Positions 5,182-6,888 of a stretch of DNA of 6,888 nt are shown here, piece by piece; the stretch's first letter is position 1, and every line of letters starts with the position of its first letter. The stretch spans positions 1 through 6,888 of the forward strand of contig DXWR01000009.1 in the NCBI GenBank assembly GCA_019416775.1. Reading direction: 5' to 3'. Origin of the DNA: Oscillospiraceae bacterium (GTDB taxonomy: Bacteria; Bacillota; Clostridia; Oscillospirales; Ruminococcaceae). Position numbers and translations under genes: made by a program. Below the pieces are notes generated by a model. The model did no database searches. It saw only the letters and a list, made by a program, of their open reading frames with translations, and was not told the origin of the DNA.

Positions 5182-6822
5182 TTACGGGGAAAGGGGTATT
5201 ACCAAAGCGTCCTCACCGGATTGGGGGGTGGAGACGGTGCCGGAATCGGGGTCTTCCGGCTCTTGGCCGGGTTCCTCCGGCGCAGGATCCGGTTCCTCTG
5301 ACGGTTCTTCCGGCTGGACAGGCTCTTCGGGGGTGGGATCCACCGCCGGCTCGTCCGGCACGGTGCTGGGTTCTTCCGGTTCCGGGGCCGGCTCCGATTG
5401 CTTTAAGGTGACCACCACGGCCTGGCTTCCCTGCTCCTGATAGCGCTGGGCCAAGGTGGAGGCGGAAAGGTATACGGTGCCGTTGCCGTTATAGGGATCC
5501 TGGCAGATGTAACGATTTCCCTGCTTGCCGATCAGCACCATGCAGTGCTCATTGGCCTTCCAAGTATAGGTGCCGCCGCTTTCCAGATGCCAGGTGGTGC
5601 CGGCCCGGGTGGGGCGGAGGTTGATGGTGGCCCAAAAGATCACCGGTATCCCCTTTTGCACATAGTTTTGATACAGCTGTTCCAGGCTGCTGCCGTACAC
5701 TTCCTGGACATTGATCTGGGAATAGTGGCTGCGCAGGGTGGAGGCGATCACCGGGGCGTAACAGCCGTAACCGCTGCTGGTGTAGGGATTTCCCACAAAG
5801 CACTCATTGGGATTGGGTCCATACAGCATCCCGTTTTGCTGCCACAGGTTCCCTTTGGGCAGCTGATCGGCCACCGTGGTGGGCTCTGCCTGAATGCCGT
5901 AATAGAGCAGCACCATGGAAGCGCTGGCGGCTTCACAGCCGGTGGGAAGCACCCCTTTCTGGGAGCGATAGGGCACGGACAGGGCAAATCCGGAGGAAGC
6001 GCCAGAATGGGAACCGGTACTGCCGGAAGAGGAGGAAGAAACCGGCTGAGCCGCTGAAACGGCGCCGGTGGTCTGGATTTGGGCAACGGGTTCCATTTCC
6101 GGGTCTGTCACGCCGGAAACCGGCTGGCACATTGCCCCTTCATAGGAGACGCCGTCCATGGTGATCTGGGCAGAAACCCAATAGCAGCGGGCAGAGGAGG
6201 GAGCCAGATCCGTTTCGGAGTAGGCGGCGTCGGTGAGATCCTCCGCCAGCAAAACCGGCTGCTGCTGAGCGTCCTCTGCGGCGTACACCCGATAGCGCAC
6301 CTCCACCGGGGAGCCGTCAGCGTTGGTCTGGTCCGTTTCCCAAGGGTCCCAATACAGCAGCAGGGTGCTGCTCCCTGCCGGTTCCACCGTCAAGCCGGTG
6401 ACCTCCCCCACCTGGGGGGAAAGGGTCTGAACCGTCACCCGCTGAGAGGGAGCGGAAGCCCAGGTTTTTCCCTCCACCTCCAGCAAGGCGGTGACCTCCA
6501 CCTGAAACTGGGTGTTGGCGGCCAAGCCTTCCAAGGTAATCCGGGTTTCCCCTGTGGTTTGGGTGGCGGCGATCTCTTCCCCGTTTTGGGAAGCGGTAAA
6601 CAGATCCACCTGATAGTTCTCTGCCTGGGCCGCCCCCTCCCAGGAAAGGCTTAGTTCATGGAGCTGAACCTCCTCCACCTGCACCGCTCCCGGCGCTTGC
6701 AGGGAAACGGTTTGGGTCGCTTCCCCACTGCTGCAGCTGCAAAGCCCCAGCAGCAGCAAAACGGCCAGCCCCCCTGCGGTCAGCCGGCGCCGGAACAGCC
6801 GGAATGCTGCTTTTTTCGGCAT
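5182..6822 (-). CDS. Lipoprotein with two Fn3-like domains and a C39-like peptidase domain
   Basis: This 546-residue exported protein has a signal peptide: basic residues 3-13 and a hydrophobic run 16-27. A lipobox-like LCSC puts the probable lipidated Cys at 30, so it should sit on the outer face of the membrane. Two beta-rich modules (about 41-135 and 138-240) look like fibronectin type III domains (LSLSWEGAAQAENYQVDLF; LLLYWDPWE followed by RYRVYAAED). A Ser/Gly linker (250-278) leads to a C39_2-like papain-fold domain (about 279-465). Probable catalytic residues are Cys296 in PTGCEAAS, His426 in ANEHCMVLIG and Asp442 in QDPYNG. The last 80 residues are an acidic Pro/Glu tail. Substrate is unknown. 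This is not a bacteriocin-exporter peptidase, as no ABC transporter is fused to it. AGGAGG lies 8 nt before the ATG. There is no clear terminator before the rpsF promoter 114 nt downstream. Confidence 0.88.
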   Translation of the reverse strand: MPKKAAFRLFRRRLTAGGLAVLLLLGLCSCSSGEATQTVSLQAPGAVQVEEVQLHELSLSWEGAAQAENYQVDLFTASQNGEEIAATQTTGETRITLEGLAANTQFQVEVTALLEVEGKTWASAPSQRVTVQTLSPQVGEVTGLTVEPAGSSTLLLYWDPWETDQTNADGSPVEVRYRVYAAEDAQQQPVLLAEDLTDAAYSETDLAPSSARCYWVSAQITMDGVSYEGAMCQPVSGVTDPEMEPVAQIQTTGAVSAAQPVSSSSSGSTGSHSGASSGFALSVPYRSQKGVLPTGCEAASASMVLLYYGIQAEPTTVADQLPKGNLWQQNGMLYGPNPNECFVGNPYTSSGYGCYAPVIASTLRSHYSQINVQEVYGSSLEQLYQNYVQKGIPVIFWATINLRPTRAGTTWHLESGGTYTWKANEHCMVLIGKQGNRYICQDPYNGNGTVYLSASTLAQRYQEQGSQAVVVTLKQSEPAPEPEEPSTVPDEPAVDPTPEEPVQPEEPSEEPDPAPEEPGQEPEDPDSGTVSTPQSGEDALVIPLSP

Positions 6823-6830
6823 TTCATGAA

Positions 6831-6877
6831 CCTCCTAACTACATGGATTCGTTCCAACTTTCTTCTTTTTTAATATA
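6831..6877 (-). promoter_or_regulatory. RBS and possible -10 box of the C39 lipoprotein gene
   Basis: AGGAGG (6836-6831, minus strand) is 8 nt before the ATG at 6822 and decides the start. An ATG at 6827-6825 is out of frame and too close to the site. Further upstream, TATATT (6877-6872) in an A/T-rich stretch could be a -10 box giving a leader of about 40 nt; its -35 partner would fall beyond the window, so the promoter is tentative. Confidence 0.4.
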
Positions 6878-6888
6878 CTCCTCTAAAA

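Noticed and set aside
5215..5400. Possible tandem DNA repeat in the region coding the lipoprotein tail
   Set aside because: The units vary in length and sequence; this is low-complexity Pro/Glu coding, not a regular tandem array or CRISPR.
5066..5440. Plus-strand frame encoding a Ser/Gly-rich repetitive protein
   Set aside because: It is the antisense of the Pro/Glu-rich lipoprotein tail; the apparent repeats come from GGTTCCTC-like complements of Glu-Glu-Pro codons.
5380..5990. C39 domain as a bacteriocin-processing peptidase for the Nif11-like protein
   Set aside because: The domain is on an extracytoplasmic lipoprotein without a fused transporter, whereas leader-cleaving C39 domains are cytosolic parts of ABC exporters; the ABC genes here show no such domain in what is visible.

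Overview
The window looks like chromosomal DNA from a moderately GC-rich Firmicute of class Clostridia, probably Oscillospiraceae/Ruminococcaceae. This is inferred from strong AGGAGG-type ribosome binding sites, sigma-A-like promoters with TGn extended -10 elements, the rpsF-ssb-rpsR order, a zinc-ribbon (C+) form of S18, and a clostridial type of heterodimeric ABC exporter. Nothing in the window marks a plasmid, phage or integrated element.

Layout. Plus strand, 1-3410: the 3' end of one ABC exporter half-transporter, its complete partner (ATGA overlap), a cytidylate-kinase-like P-loop protein 12 nt further on, then a YfcE-type metallophosphodiesterase with its own promoter. About 150 nt without a gene follow (3411-3557). 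They hold two palindromic elements and a strong hairpin terminator shared by the converging transcripts. Minus strand, 6822 down to 3558: a large lipoprotein with two fibronectin-III-like domains and a C39-like cysteine peptidase domain, then the rpsF-ssb-rpsR operon with a clear promoter and structured leader, then a 96-residue Nif11-like protein with its own promoter. A terminator separates rpsR from the Nif11-like gene.

How the genes work together. The two ABC subunits almost certainly form one heterodimeric exporter with one degenerate and one catalytic ATP site: the first subunit lacks the catalytic Glu and the switch His, and the second carries LSQGQ instead of LSGGQ. The rpsF-ssb-rpsR operon makes S6 and S18, which bind each other on the 30S platform, plus single-stranded DNA-binding protein. 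The lipoprotein should act outside the membrane. The substrates of the exporter, the kinase-like protein and the peptidase cannot be read from the sequence.

Most of the window is ordinary core genome. The items most worth checking are the Nif11-like protein with its Gly-Gly-Gly motif, the rpsF leader, the intergenic palindromes, and the architecture of the C39 lipoprotein. I see no convincing new multi-gene system.
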